Assembly: GCF_034067285.1 (NCBI RefSeq)
Contig: NZ_CP139286.1
Location: 1,054,001-1,118,000 of the forward strand
Direction of reading: 5' to 3'
Source of the DNA: Acinetobacter pittii
Lineage (GTDB): Bacteria; Pseudomonadota; Gammaproteobacteria; Pseudomonadales; Moraxellaceae
DNA length: 64,000 nt
The notes beneath the pieces are model-generated. The model worked only from the letters and a program-made list of their open reading frames with translations, was not told the DNA's origin and did not search any database. A program made the position numbers and the translations under genes. This document shows positions 53,412 through 62,608 of the stretch, piece by piece. Each line of letters begins with the position of its first letter. The stretch's first letter is position 1.

Positions 53412-54248
53412 TTAATTTAAACCAAGGTCAACAACAAGCTGACGAGTTGGTTCGACTTGATTCATTGAATAGAAGTGTAAGCTTGGTGCTCCACCTGCAA
53501 TAAGGCGTTCGCATAGCTTAACAACAACTTCATGACCGAAAGCTTTAATACTTTCACTGTCATCGCCATAGGCTTGTAACTGCTTACGGATCCAGCGAGG
53601 AATTTCAGCACCCGTACCATCTGCAAAGCGAATTAAATTACTTGCATTGGTAATAGGCATGATACCAGGAGCAACCGGAATGTTAATTCCAGCTTTATCT
53701 AAACGCTCTATAAAATAAAAGTATGAATCTGGATTAAAGAAGAATTGGGTAATTCCCGCATTGGCACCAGATTGTACTTTTTCAATAAAACGTTGAATGT
53801 CCGAATCAAGGTTTTCAGCTTGAGGATGCATTTCTGGATAAGCTGCAACTTCAATATGAAAATGATCACCTGAGTGCTCACGAATAAAACGTACTAAATC
53901 CTGTGCGTAAGGAAGTTCCCCAAGTCCAACCTGACCAGAAGGCAAGTCACCGCGTAAAGCGACAATACGATTAATGCCTTGCGCTTTATATAAATCCAGT
54001 AACTCAGCAATACGAGCTTTATCATCACCAATGCAAGAAAGGTGAGGTGCAACTGGCGTACCTTTACCGTTAAAATCTTCAATAGCAGCAAGAGTACGTT
54101 CGCGAGTAGAACCACCAGCCCCATAAGTAATCGAGAAAAACTCAGGGTTTAATAGTTGTAATTCTTGGTGAACAATACGAAGTTTTTCTGCACCAGCATC
54201 AGTTTTTGGTGGGAAAAACTCAAAAGAAATAGGTGTACGTTTAGTCAT
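53412..54248 (-). CDS. metF: 5,10-methylenetetrahydrofolate reductase
   Basis: A 278-residue FAD-dependent barrel enzyme making 5-methyl-THF for methionine synthesis. SFEFFPPKTDAG (catalytic Glu), the GAGGSTRERT stretch, LRGDLP and QFFFNPDSYFYFIERL are family marks. The ATG at 54248 has AAGGATTTGAC before it; a longer in-frame start at 54302 would run back toward ahcY. It lies 72 bases downstream of ahcY, so it should share the SAH-riboswitch transcript, joining SAH removal with methyl-group supply. Confidence 0.96.
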   Translation of the reverse strand: MTKRTPISFEFFPPKTDAGAEKLRIVHQELQLLNPEFFSITYGAGGSTRERTLAAIEDFNGKGTPVAPHLSCIGDDKARIAELLDLYKAQGINRIVALRGDLPSGQVGLGELPYAQDLVRFIREHSGDHFHIEVAAYPEMHPQAENLDSDIQRFIEKVQSGANAGITQFFFNPDSYFYFIERLDKAGINIPVAPGIMPITNASNLIRFADGTGAEIPRWIRKQLQAYGDDSESIKAFGHEVVVKLCERLIAGGAPSLHFYSMNQVEPTRQLVVDLGLN

Positions 54249-54319
54249 GTCAAATCCTTGTAAACAGCGAAACATTTTTAGAAAAAAGGGCAGTCGGTTC
54301 ACCGTCTGCCCTTAATTTC

Positions 54320-55702
54320 TTAGTATTTGTAAGCGTCAGATTTGAATGGTCCCTCAACAGCAACGCCTAAATAATCGGCTTGCTCTTGAGTTAACTGAGT
54401 AAGTACACCACCAAAACCTGCAACCATTGCAGCAGCAACTTCTTCGTCAAGTTTCTTAGGAAGAACTTCTACGCGAATTTTTGCAGCTTTTTCATTTGCA
54501 GGAAGGTCAGCAAATTTCTCTTGGAATAAGTGAATTTGACCTAAAACTTGGTTAGCAAAAGAACCGTCCATCACACGTGATGGGTGACCAGTTGCATTAC
54601 CTAGGTTTACAAGGCGACCTTCAGAAAGAAGGATAAGGTAGTTGTTTTCGTCTTCTGAACGATAAACTTGGTGAACTTGTGGCTTAACTTCAACCCACTT
54701 GTAACCACGTAAATAAGCCGTGTCGATTTCTGTATCGAAGTGACCAATGTTACATACAACTGCACCAGCTTTTAAGCTGTCTAACATTGCTGCATCGCAC
54801 ACGTGGTAGTTACCAGTTGTTGTTACAACAAGGTCAGTGTTGCTAAGAAGATCATGGTTAATATCTTCTTTTTTTCCTGTTTGTACGCCGTTTTTGTATG
54901 GAGATACAACTTCATAGCCGTCCATACATGCTTGCATTGCACAAATTGGGTCAACTTCAGTTACACGAACGATCATGCCTTCTTGGCGTAAAGATTGAGC
55001 AGAACCTTTACCTACGTCACCATAACCAACTACAAGTGCACGGCGGCCAGACAAAAGCATGTCAGTTGCACGTTTGATTGCGTCATTTAATGAGTGACGG
55101 CAACCGTATTTGTTGTCGTTTTTAGATTTAGTAACTGAGTCATTTACGTTGATTGCAGGAACTTTCAAAGAACCGTCTTTCCACATTTCGATAAGACGTT
55201 GAACACCTGTTGTAGTTTCTTCAGTAATACCGTGAATACGTTCTAAAAGAGCAGGGTATTTTTCATGAACAAGAGCAGTTAAGTCACCGCCATCGTCCAA
55301 GATCATGTTGGCATCCCAAGGTTGACCATTCACATTGATCTGTTGTTCAAGGCACCATACATATTCTTCTTCAGTTTCGCCTTTCCAAGCAAAAACTGGA
55401 ATACCGCGAGCAGCAATTGCAGCAGCAGCGTGGTCTTGAGTCGAGAAAATGTTACATGATGTCCAGCGTACTTCAGCACCTAACTCAACAAGCGTTTCAA
55501 TAAGAACCGCTGTTTGAATGGTCATGTGAATACAACCAAGAATTTTTGCGCCAGCAAGTGGTTTAGTCGCTGCATAGCGTTTACGTAAGCCAATCAAAGC
55601 TGGCATTTCTGCTTCAGCAAGTTTGATTTCTTTACGACCGTAGTCAGCAAGTGAAATGTCAGCAACTTTGTAATCTGTAAATGAAGCATTAACCGCGTTC
55701 AT
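54320..55702 (-). CDS. ahcY: S-adenosylhomocysteine hydrolase
   Basis: A 460-residue NAD-dependent enzyme that splits SAH into homocysteine and adenosine. [32 protein letters not shown], the NAD-binding [14 protein letters not shown] and the C-terminal PFKSDAYKY (Lys/Tyr contacting NAD of the neighbour subunit) are all intact. AGGAG precedes the ATG by 7 bases. A SAH riboswitch forms almost the whole leader. Starts an ahcY-metF operon. Confidence 0.98.
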   Translation of the reverse strand: MNAVNASFTDYKVADISLADYGRKEIKLAEAEMPALIGLRKRYAATKPLAGAKILGCIHMTIQTAVLIETLVELGAEVRWTSCNIFSTQDHAAAAIAARGIPVFAWKGETEEEYVWCLEQQINVNGQPWDANMILDDGGDLTALVHEKYPALLERIHGITEETTTGVQRLIEMWKDGSLKVPAINVNDSVTKSKNDNKYGCRHSLNDAIKRATDMLLSGRRALVVGYGDVGKGSAQSLRQEGMIVRVTEVDPICAMQACMDGYEVVSPYKNGVQTGKKEDINHDLLSNTDLVVTTTGNYHVCDAAMLDSLKAGAVVCNIGHFDTEIDTAYLRGYKWVEVKPQVHQVYRSEDENNYLILLSEGRLVNLGNATGHPSRVMDGSFANQVLGQIHLFQEKFADLPANEKAAKIRVEVLPKKLDEEVAAAMVAGFGGVLTQLTQEQADYLGVAVEGPFKSDAYKY

Positions 55703-55740
55703 CAGGATCTCCTAGGAAAAAATAGTATTGATCATTCTGT

Positions 55741-55838
55741 TCGCGGATGCCGTTGTTGGTTAAAACGAGTGTTTAACCGATCGTCGAGCCTGGCAAATTG
55801 ATCTTTAGTGCCGATCATTTGTCGCAGCATCCCTCGAC
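55741..55838 (-). promoter_or_regulatory. SAH riboswitch (S-adenosylhomocysteine-responsive)
   Basis: On the minus strand GTCGAG (55838-55833) pairs with CTCGAC (55788-55783) as P1; CAAATGATC pairs with GATCAATTTG as an inner helix; GGATGC (55832-55827) pairs with GCATCC (55750-55745) as the pseudoknot. The conserved TGCGAC, GCCAGGCTCG and AACGGC segments of the known SAH riboswitch are all present in order. These riboswitches turn on ahcY when SAH accumulates. Confidence 0.93.
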
Positions 55839-55847
55839 TAGTGGGAC

Positions 55848-55876
55848 ATTGTACTTGGAAAAGCTTTTAGTGCCAA
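55848..55876 (-). promoter_or_regulatory. Promoter of the ahcY riboswitch transcript
   Basis: Minus strand TTGGCA (55876-55871) and TACAAT (55853-55848) with a 17-base spacer; the start near 55841 is 3 bases before the first riboswitch helix. Confidence 0.75.
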
Positions 55877-55923
55877 TCCAGTTTTGTTTATTATCTGCGT
55901 AATTATTACTTTAGATTTCAATT

Positions 55924-56460
55924 ATGGCAGTAAATATCCCCGAAGTATTAGCGAACCTTGAAGCCAACTGTGGCGTATTTGCAGTGTGGATGGTACTTCA
56001 GCATCATGCAGTGCAAATTGATGTGACCGAGTTGATCAAAGTTTGTCGACATGATGAAGGAGGGACCTATACGATTGCTTTAGCCGTCGCTTTAAACAAA
56101 CTCGGATTTGAAGTTTCATTTCATTCAGATGAAGACCCTAATATTAGCCAAAGCGAACGCATGAGCTATAAAGAAGCAAAGGTATTAAAAATTCCAACTG
56201 GACCAGCGCTCAGCTATCAAGATATTCAAACTGCAATTGAAAATGGAAAAATGGTGATTGTCTATTACGATACTTTAGCAGGTATCGGAAATCAGTCACT
56301 TATCTATTCTATTGACTCAAATGAAATCTGCTTTTTTGATAGTTTTGAGCCGATGTCGGCAACAGTTTTTGAAATGCAGCGTCAAGTAGAAGGGATTTGT
56401 CGTCAGGCTATCGTGATTGATGACCGTAATTTTCAGGCATATCCGACCAAATTGAATTAG
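55924..56460 (+). CDS. Peptidase C39-like protein with degenerate catalytic His
   Basis: 178 residues, cytosolic, no signal peptide or membrane helix. The N-terminal LEANCGVFAVWMVLQHHAVQ has the Cys (Cys16) and following helix of C39-like papain-fold domains, and EGGTYTIALAVALNKLGFEV corresponds to the usual helical part. In C39 domains the active His sits in a strand before the YxxDxxD turn; here that position reads AGIGNQSLIYSIDSNEICFF with no His, so protease activity is doubtful. Divergent from ahcY. Function unknown. Confidence 0.72.
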   Translation: MAVNIPEVLANLEANCGVFAVWMVLQHHAVQIDVTELIKVCRHDEGGTYTIALAVALNKLGFEVSFHSDEDPNISQSERMSYKEAKVLKIPTGPALSYQDIQTAIENGKMVIVYYDTLAGIGNQSLIYSIDSNEICFFDSFEPMSATVFEMQRQVEGICRQAIVIDDRNFQAYPTKLN

Positions 56461-56463
56461 ATT

Positions 56464-56490
56464 AAAAAAGAGCCAGTAGCGTGCTGGCTC
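56464..56490 (-). terminator. Terminator of the CMD-family gene
   Basis: GAGCCAG (56470-56476) pairs with CTGGCTC (56484-56490); the A run at 56464-56469 reads as T on the minus strand. Confidence 0.9.
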
Positions 56491-56499
56491 ATATTGAAG

Positions 56500-56883
56500 T
56501 TATTGTTGTTGATATTCTTGAATCACTTCTAAAGCAGCACGAAAAGCTTCTTGTGTAGCAGGCGCACCGCAATATGGCAGACTATGCAATAAAGTTTCTT
56601 GAATCTCTTCAACTGTACAGCCATTGTTGAGCGCACCACGAACATGACCTTTGAGTTCAGTAGGTGATTTGAGTGCCGTGAGCATTGCCAAAGTAATTAA
56701 TGAACGATATTTACGTGGTAGCACACCTTCACGCTGCCAAGTCGATCCCCATGCATGTTCATTAATCCAGTCTTGTAAAGGCTGGGTAAAGGATACGGTG
56801 TTTTCTTGGGCACGTTTTACAAAAGCTTCTCCCATCACTTCTGTGCGTATTTTTAATCCATTTTCGTAATCTTGCTTAGACAT
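56500..56883 (-). CDS. Carboxymuconolactone decarboxylase (CMD) family protein
   Basis: 127 residues, all helical. The CMD core (about 55-115: PRKYRSLITLAMLTALKSPT, ELKGHVRGALNNGCTVEEI, HSLPYCGAPA) resembles PcaC. No other beta-ketoadipate gene is nearby, so a true 4-carboxymuconolactone decarboxylase role is not supported by context; it may be a related peroxidase or unknown CMD member. The second Cys of the AhpD-type CxxC is absent (PYCGAP), arguing against peroxidase. AGGAG precedes the ATG. Confidence 0.85.
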   Translation of the reverse strand: MSKQDYENGLKIRTEVMGEAFVKRAQENTVSFTQPLQDWINEHAWGSTWQREGVLPRKYRSLITLAMLTALKSPTELKGHVRGALNNGCTVEEIQETLLHSLPYCGAPATQEAFRAALEVIQEYQQQ

Positions 56884-56989
56884 TAATTTCTCCTAAAAAT
56901 AAAAGCGTCGATTGACGCTTTTATGGCTGTTTATTAATTAATGCGAATCAAGTGTGATTGCAATAGTGAATTAGTGGAGGCATCAGTCA

Positions 56990-59452
56990 CTAAATTTGAT
57001 GAGGGTTCGACAAAGGAAGATCCTTATTTAAATCTTCATCAAATACATCTGTAAGCATGCTATCAAATCGAATTGCGTTGTATTGCAATAATTGTTGAGC
57101 TTCACTTTCAGAAATAAAGCCTTCTTTTATTGCTTGTTCAATATTTTCTTCAAAAGTAAGCCCTTTAAATTTGCCTTTAGATTCAGCTTTTTTAAACTTA
57201 TCCCAAAGCGGCTCAAGTGTTCGCAGAATTTGGAAAGCATGCTCTAAACGGCCAGTTACATCATCGGCTTTGGTTGAATAAAATACGTGATGCTTAAGCT
57301 GTTCTCTGAAAGGATGCTCTTGCATCATAAGTTCAGCGACTTGTTGTTTTAACTCATCATCTGGTTTTGAAATGACACGACCAAAAGGGAAACAGATCCA
57401 TTTCACAAACGTTGCTGGAAGTTTGGCTGGGAAGTTTTCAAATAATCCCCAAAATGCTTCTTGAATATTCAAGAACGCTTTTTGTAGCGCTAATTTAGCG
57501 TGAAGTTGTTCAGCTTCAGTTTTTTGTCCAGCTTCATAAAATTTTAAAATCGCAGTAGAAATAAACAGGTGCGCGTGAATATCTGCCAAACGGCCTGATA
57601 ACATCTCTTTGCGTTTTAAGTCTCCTGCAAGTAAGCCAAGTGACATATCCGAAACAAGCGCGAAGTTGGCACTAAAACGGTTAATCGTCTTATAGTAACT
57701 TGCGGTGAATTGATCTGCTGACTGAGGTGCATCGCTTGAGCCACCTGTCCAACCGTAAGCAAATGATCTAGCACCACGGTTAAAGGTATAGGCTAAATGT
57801 TTAAATAATAAATCATCGAATTTTTTGACTGAGTTATTTTTGTCTTCAGACTGAAGGAGTTGCAACTCTTCAAATAGATAAGGATGACAACGCATTGAGC
57901 CTTGGCCAAAAATCATCAATGAACGGGTCAAAATATTTGCGCCTTCTACCGTAATTGCAATTGGAATGGCTTGATAGGTAAGGGCAAGGAAGTTACGTGG
58001 TCCAAGTTGAATTGCACGTCCTCCCGCAATATCCATCCCATGATTGACCACTTTACGCATCGTTTCAGTTGCATAATATTTTGCCATGGCAGTCATTACA
58101 GCAGGAGTTCCACCTTGGTTTAAGCCACATGTCACTAAATAACGGAATGCTTCAAGCATATAGGCATCGCTGGCAATTTCACTGGTCGCTTCTTGTACAC
58201 CTTCAAATTTACCGACAGAAATATTGAACTGTTGACGAATTTTCGCAAAAGCACCAACGGTTAAATAGCTCATTTCACCTGCTGCTGTTGCTAAAGCTGG
58301 AAGGGAAATACCACGGCCCACACCTAAGCATTCCATGAGCATACGCCAGCCTTTACCGGCATTTTCTTGACCACCAATAATCCAATCAATAGGAATAAAA
58401 ACATCTTCTCCTTCTACTGTTCCATTCATAAATGGAGAGCCAGGATAATGACGTGCTCCTATTTTTACACCTGCATGACTGGCAGGAATTAAGGCACAGG
58501 TAATACCGTACTCTATTTTATTTTTATCGCCGAGTAAGCCTTCTGGGTCATAAAGTTTAAATGCTAAGCCAACAACGGTGGCAATTGGAGCAAGCGTAAT
58601 CCAGCGTTTAGAGAAATTCATGCGCAGCCCAAGAACCTGAGCACCTTCATACTCACCGTAGCAAACAACGCCTGAATCTGGAATGGCACCAGCATCTGAA
58701 CCCGCTTCTGGACTGGTTAAACCAAAGCATGGAATCTCTTCACCTTTTGCAAGGCCCGGTAAATATTGTTGCTTTTGAGCATCGGTACCGTAATGCATGA
58801 GTAGCTCACCCGGCCCCAACGAGTTTGGAACCATACAACTCACAGCAGTGGTGAGTGAGCGTGAAGCAATTTTGCTCATAATACGGCTTTGGGCAAATGA
58901 GCTAAATTCTTTACCACCAAAAGATTTTGGAATAATGAGACCTAAAAAACCTTTGTCTTTAATAAATTGCCAAACCTCTGGTGGAAGATCTTTTAAGTGA
59001 TGATGAATTTCCCACTCATCTAGCATGCTGCAAAGTAGCTCAACTTCATTGTCGATAAAACTTTGTTCTTCTGCTGACAACGTTGGGTAGGGATATTTCT
59101 CAAATTGCGACCAATCAGGTGCCCCCATAAATAATTCTTTTTCCCACCAACTGGTACCTGCCTCTAAAGCCTCTTGTTCAGTTGTACTGATGCTTGGCAT
59201 TGAGTTTGCTAATGTTTTATATGCCGGTTTAGTAATCAAATTAAAGCGTAATGGTGCAAATAAAATAATGATACTAAGGGCAATGAGGGGGATACCTAAA
59301 ATGAGAGCCCATGGCGTTAATATGAGTGCTGTAAATATAGCGATAGCAATCGTAATTACACTACCAATGATTCGATTCAGGTTAAAAAAGAAAATTGCCC
59401 ATATTGCAAAAAGCTGAATGACAATGCTTAAAACAAAGAGTAGGAAAATCAT
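56990..59452 (-). CDS. fadE: Long-chain acyl-CoA dehydrogenase FadE
   Basis: 820 residues; first oxidation step of fatty-acid beta-oxidation, FAD-dependent. Two to three N-terminal helices (1-75) anchor it to the inner membrane, as in E. coli FadE (814). The dehydrogenase body has CFGLTSPEAGSDAGAIPDSG, NFSKRWITLAPIATVVGLAF and VEGANILTRSLMIFGQGS; a FadE-specific C-terminal domain (about 560-820) follows. AAGGAG precedes the ATG. Single gene. Confidence 0.94.
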   Translation of the reverse strand: MIFLLFVLSIVIQLFAIWAIFFFNLNRIIGSVITIAIAIFTALILTPWALILGIPLIALSIIILFAPLRFNLITKPAYKTLANSMPSISTTEQEALEAGTSWWEKELFMGAPDWSQFEKYPYPTLSAEEQSFIDNEVELLCSMLDEWEIHHHLKDLPPEVWQFIKDKGFLGLIIPKSFGGKEFSSFAQSRIMSKIASRSLTTAVSCMVPNSLGPGELLMHYGTDAQKQQYLPGLAKGEEIPCFGLTSPEAGSDAGAIPDSGVVCYGEYEGAQVLGLRMNFSKRWITLAPIATVVGLAFKLYDPEGLLGDKNKIEYGITCALIPASHAGVKIGARHYPGSPFMNGTVEGEDVFIPIDWIIGGQENAGKGWRMLMECLGVGRGISLPALATAAGEMSYLTVGAFAKIRQQFNISVGKFEGVQEATSEIASDAYMLEAFRYLVTCGLNQGGTPAVMTAMAKYYATETMRKVVNHGMDIAGGRAIQLGPRNFLALTYQAIPIAITVEGANILTRSLMIFGQGSMRCHPYLFEELQLLQSEDKNNSVKKFDDLLFKHLAYTFNRGARSFAYGWTGGSSDAPQSADQFTASYYKTINRFSANFALVSDMSLGLLAGDLKRKEMLSGRLADIHAHLFISTAILKFYEAGQKTEAEQLHAKLALQKAFLNIQEAFWGLFENFPAKLPATFVKWICFPFGRVISKPDDELKQQVAELMMQEHPFREQLKHHVFYSTKADDVTGRLEHAFQILRTLEPLWDKFKKAESKGKFKGLTFEENIEQAIKEGFISESEAQQLLQYNAIRFDSMLTDVFDEDLNKDLPLSNPHQI

Positions 59453-59690
59453 ATTTGCTCCTTGCTAGATAAGCCCTCAAGTTAGAAGTTACAAAAAAAA
59501 GCGAGGAGAGATTTAAGGCTTAACTAGCTAATTTTAATGCTGTTTAAATTTAATTTTTTATGTCGCAATTGATGTATATGCTAGAGCAGGGATATATCGT
59601 ACTTTTAGGTATAAGATATTTTTAAGTGAAAGTGTAATGGCTTGTTTTATCGATTTGTCAAGAAATGTTATTGATTTTCTTATACAAATA

Positions 59691-59716
59691 AAAAGCCCTC
59701 TGAACTAGAGGGCTTT
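59691..59716 (-). terminator. Terminator of lipA
   Basis: AAAGCCCTCT (59692-59701) pairs with AGAGGGCTTT (59707-59716). The rest of the fadE-lipA gap is AT-rich. Confidence 0.9.
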
Positions 59717-59731
59717 CATTGATTTGAATTT

Positions 59732-60745
59732 TTAAGCTTCGACAACTTGAACGGCAATTTTTTTAGCTGGATCTACTTTACGACGAACTTCTGGTACTGG
59801 TTCACCGTGGTATTGACGATCAGCAAAGTAACTTGAACGAACCATTGGTGCAGACCAAATATTTCTAAAGCCAAGTTTACGGCCATGCTCTGCATAACGT
59901 TCGAACTCTTCTGGCGTTACAAAGCGGTCAATTGGTGCATGCTGTTTAGAAGGCTGTAAATATTGACCAATAGTTACATAGTCAACATCGTGAGCACGTA
60001 AGTCATCAAGTAATGCAATAACTTCTTCTTCAGTTTCACCGATACCGACCATCAAACCACATTTCGTTGGAATGTCTGGACAATATTCTTTAAACATTTT
60101 TAATAAGTTTAAAGAATGTTGATAGTCTGAACCTGGGCGCATCGCTTTATATAGACGTGGCACAGTTTCAATGTTGTGGTTAAATACGTCTGGCGGACAT
60201 TCAGTCATAATGCGTAAAGCAATGTCCATACGTCCGCGGAAATCTGGTACTAAAATCTCAAGTAATGTATTTGGACTAAGTGCGCGAGCTTCTTTGATAC
60301 AGTCCACAAAGTGTTGTGCACCGCCGTCAAGCAAGTCGTCACGGTCAACCGAAGTAATGACTGCATACTTGAGTTTAAGATTAGCAATTGTCTCTGCCAT
60401 GTGACGAGGTTCATCAGCATCGAGTGCATTTGGACGGCCATGTGCTACATCACAGAAAGGGCAACGACGTGTACAAATATCACCCATAATCATGAATGTT
60501 GCTGTACCACCACCAAAACATTCAGGTAGGTTAGGACAAGCAGCTTCTTCACAAACGGTATGGAGTTTTTGAGCACGTAAAGTCGTTTTAATACGCTGAA
60601 CTTCTTCTGGTGCCGTCATCTTGACACGAATCCAGTCAGGTTTACGCGGCACTTCAACCGTAGGTACAACTTTTACAGGAATTCTTGCGACTTTTTCTGC
60701 GCCACGAAGTTTTACACCCTGTTCAGGTTTACGGTGTTCTGACAT
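59732..60745 (-). CDS. lipA: Lipoyl synthase
   Basis: A 337-residue radical-SAM enzyme inserting two sulfurs into octanoyl-protein. Both clusters are present: auxiliary [12 protein letters not shown] and radical-[11 protein letters not shown], plus the C-terminal [10 protein letters not shown] whose serine ligates the auxiliary cluster. ATG 60745 ([10 protein letters not shown]) is chosen; an in-frame GTG at 60760 would add five residues. lipB is not adjacent. It is divergent from sthA. Confidence 0.97.
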   Translation of the reverse strand: MSEHRKPEQGVKLRGAEKVARIPVKVVPTVEVPRKPDWIRVKMTAPEEVQRIKTTLRAQKLHTVCEEAACPNLPECFGGGTATFMIMGDICTRRCPFCDVAHGRPNALDADEPRHMAETIANLKLKYAVITSVDRDDLLDGGAQHFVDCIKEARALSPNTLLEILVPDFRGRMDIALRIMTECPPDVFNHNIETVPRLYKAMRPGSDYQHSLNLLKMFKEYCPDIPTKCGLMVGIGETEEEVIALLDDLRAHDVDYVTIGQYLQPSKQHAPIDRFVTPEEFERYAEHGRKLGFRNIWSAPMVRSSYFADRQYHGEPVPEVRRKVDPAKKIAVQVVEA

Positions 60746-60941
60746 ATTTAACTTTTCCACTCGTTTATAGAGACATTGACATTGTATTATAGCGAACTTC
60801 TGCAGTTAATAGCGGAAAATAACTATTCATATAATAAATGTGGTTATTCAGAAATATAGGGTTGAGAAATACATAAATTCACCGCATATTACCCATAATT
60901 TATTATAAAATATGGTCATTCAAGTGAGGAAGGAGCTTTCA

Positions 60942-62354
60942 ATGCCACGTAAAAAAGAGGTCGTTAGTGGGAATTTCGTTAAGTACGATGCGGTAGTTCT
61001 CGGTTCTGGACCTGCAGGTGAAGGCGCGGCAATGAAGCTTGCAAAAGCGGGTAAGCGTGTTGCAATTGTAGATGTGCGTGATCAACTTGGTGGTAACTGT
61101 GCACACGTAGGTACCATTCCAAGTAAAGCATTGCGTCAAACGGTTTCTAGTATTATTCGCTATCAGCGTGATCCAATGTTTCAAAAAGTAGGTGAATGGA
61201 AACAGTTCACCATGAAACAGGTATTGCGTAATGCGCACAAAGTAATTCAACAACAGGTTGATACGCATACACGTTTTTACGACCGCAACAAAATCGGTGT
61301 ATTCCACGGCCGTGCATATATTCAAGATAAAAATACAGTTTTAGTTTTTAGCCATGAAGGTATTAAAGAAACGATTATTTGTAAGCAAATCGTGATTGCA
61401 ACAGGTAGCCGTCCTTATCATCCGCAAGGTCTAGATTTTGATCATCCTCGCGTATTTGATTCGGATAAAATCCTTGATCTTGATTACTCAATTCAAAAAA
61501 TTATTATTTACGGCGCAGGCGTTATTGGCTGTGAATATGCCTCAATCTTTATTGGTCTAGATCATAAAGTTGACTTGATTAATACTCAGCAAAAACTCTT
61601 AAGCTATTTAGATGATGAAATTGCTGATGCCCTGTCTTATCACTTACGTGAACAAGGCGTATTGATTCGTCACAATGAACAAATGGATCATCTTGAAACG
61701 TTTGATGACCATGTGGTTCTGCATTTACAAAGTGGTAAAAAGATTAAAGCTGATGCGATCCTTTGGTGTAATGGTCGTTCAGGAAACACAGAAGGTTTAG
61801 GTCTTGAGAATGTTGGCTTAGTTCCAAACAACCGCGGCCAACTTTCAGTAAATGATCAGTACCAAACTGAAGTTGAAAACATCTATGCTGCTGGTGACGT
61901 GATTGGCTGGCCTTCACTTGCTTCTGCTGCTTATGACCAAGGGCGCTGTGCGGGCGCAAACATGAGTGGTGAAGATGCGAAGCCAGTACGTGATATCCCA
62001 ACGGGTATCTACACCATCCCGGAAATCTCATCAATTGGTAAGAATGAACAGGAATTAACGGAAGAGAAAATTCCGTATGAAGTGGGTCAAGCTTCTTTCC
62101 GTCATTTGGCTCGTGCACAAATTACCGGCGATACCGTAGGTGAGTTAAAAATTCTTTTCCATCGCGACACTATGGAAATTTTGGGTATTCACTGTTTTGG
62201 TAATAACGCTGCCGAAATTATCCACATTGGGCAAGCAGTTATGCACAGCCCAAATAATACATTGAAATATTTCGTTGAAACGACATTTAACTATCCAACC
62301 ATGGCGGAAGCATACCGTGTAGCTGCACTTAATGGTATGAACCGTTTATTTTGA
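60942..62354 (+). CDS. sthA: Soluble pyridine nucleotide transhydrogenase
   Basis: 470 residues, FAD flavoprotein exchanging reducing equivalents between NADPH and NAD. The FAD motif [10 protein letters not shown] and the NAD motif [10 protein letters not shown] are present. The redox cysteine pair of related disulfide reductases is lost: [15 protein letters not shown] has one Cys then Thr, the hallmark of SthA. The ATG at 60942 has AGGAG 7 bases before it; upstream ATG 60912 does not. Confidence 0.95.
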   Translation: MPRKKEVVSGNFVKYDAVVLGSGPAGEGAAMKLAKAGKRVAIVDVRDQLGGNCAHVGTIPSKALRQTVSSIIRYQRDPMFQKVGEWKQFTMKQVLRNAHKVIQQQVDTHTRFYDRNKIGVFHGRAYIQDKNTVLVFSHEGIKETIICKQIVIATGSRPYHPQGLDFDHPRVFDSDKILDLDYSIQKIIIYGAGVIGCEYASIFIGLDHKVDLINTQQKLLSYLDDEIADALSYHLREQGVLIRHNEQMDHLETFDDHVVLHLQSGKKIKADAILWCNGRSGNTEGLGLENVGLVPNNRGQLSVNDQYQTEVENIYAAGDVIGWPSLASAAYDQGRCAGANMSGEDAKPVRDIPTGIYTIPEISSIGKNEQELTEEKIPYEVGQASFRHLARAQITGDTVGELKILFHRDTMEILGIHCFGNNAAEIIHIGQAVMHSPNNTLKYFVETTFNYPTMAEAYRVAALNGMNRLF

Positions 62355-62373
62355 TTTTAAATAATTTTTCCAT

Positions 62374-62405
62374 AAAAAAGCCCGCAAATTTGCGGGCTTT
62401 TTTAT
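62374..62405 (+). terminator. Terminator after sthA
   Basis: AAAGCCCGCAAA and TTTGCGGGCTTT meet back to back (62377-62400), with A and T runs outside. Confidence 0.92.
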
Positions 62406-62473
62406 TTTTATTAGACCATAGGTTTCTTATATTTTTATGACAATGCAAAGCTTTAGTCTGATTGTTGATATCT

Positions 62474-62608
62474 CTAGTGAGCACAAAATGCTTGATTAAA
62501 ATACTCAAATAAATCAGGTGTCTGCATCCATAAAATAAGTGAACAGACCAAAAGAGTAATGACGAGAAAAATCATAATTGTTTTCAAAAGTAAGGCATTA
62601 TGCGTCAT
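62474..62608 (-). CDS. 44-residue membrane microprotein overlapping the MFS gene
   Basis: An open frame from ATG 62608 to TAG 62474 reads MTHNALLLKTIMIFLVITLL then VCSLILWMQTPDLFEYFNQA and FCAH. One hydrophobic helix covers about residues 6-28, with a positively charged Lys on the N-terminal side and an acidic C-terminal tail. Its start overlaps the last 11 bases of the MFS transporter gene, allowing translational coupling without its own ribosome-binding site. I know no named family; a small subunit or regulator of the transporter is a guess. Confidence 0.55.
   Translation of the reverse strand: MTHNALLLKTIMIFLVITLLVCSLILWMQTPDLFEYFNQAFCAH

Noticed and set aside
56500..56883. AhpD-type peroxidase
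   Set aside because: The CxxC motif is missing its second Cys; only the general CMD fold is supported.
61744..62118. 124-residue minus-strand frame inside sthA
   Set aside because: Antisense shadow of a conserved enzyme, with low-complexity His/Leu composition.
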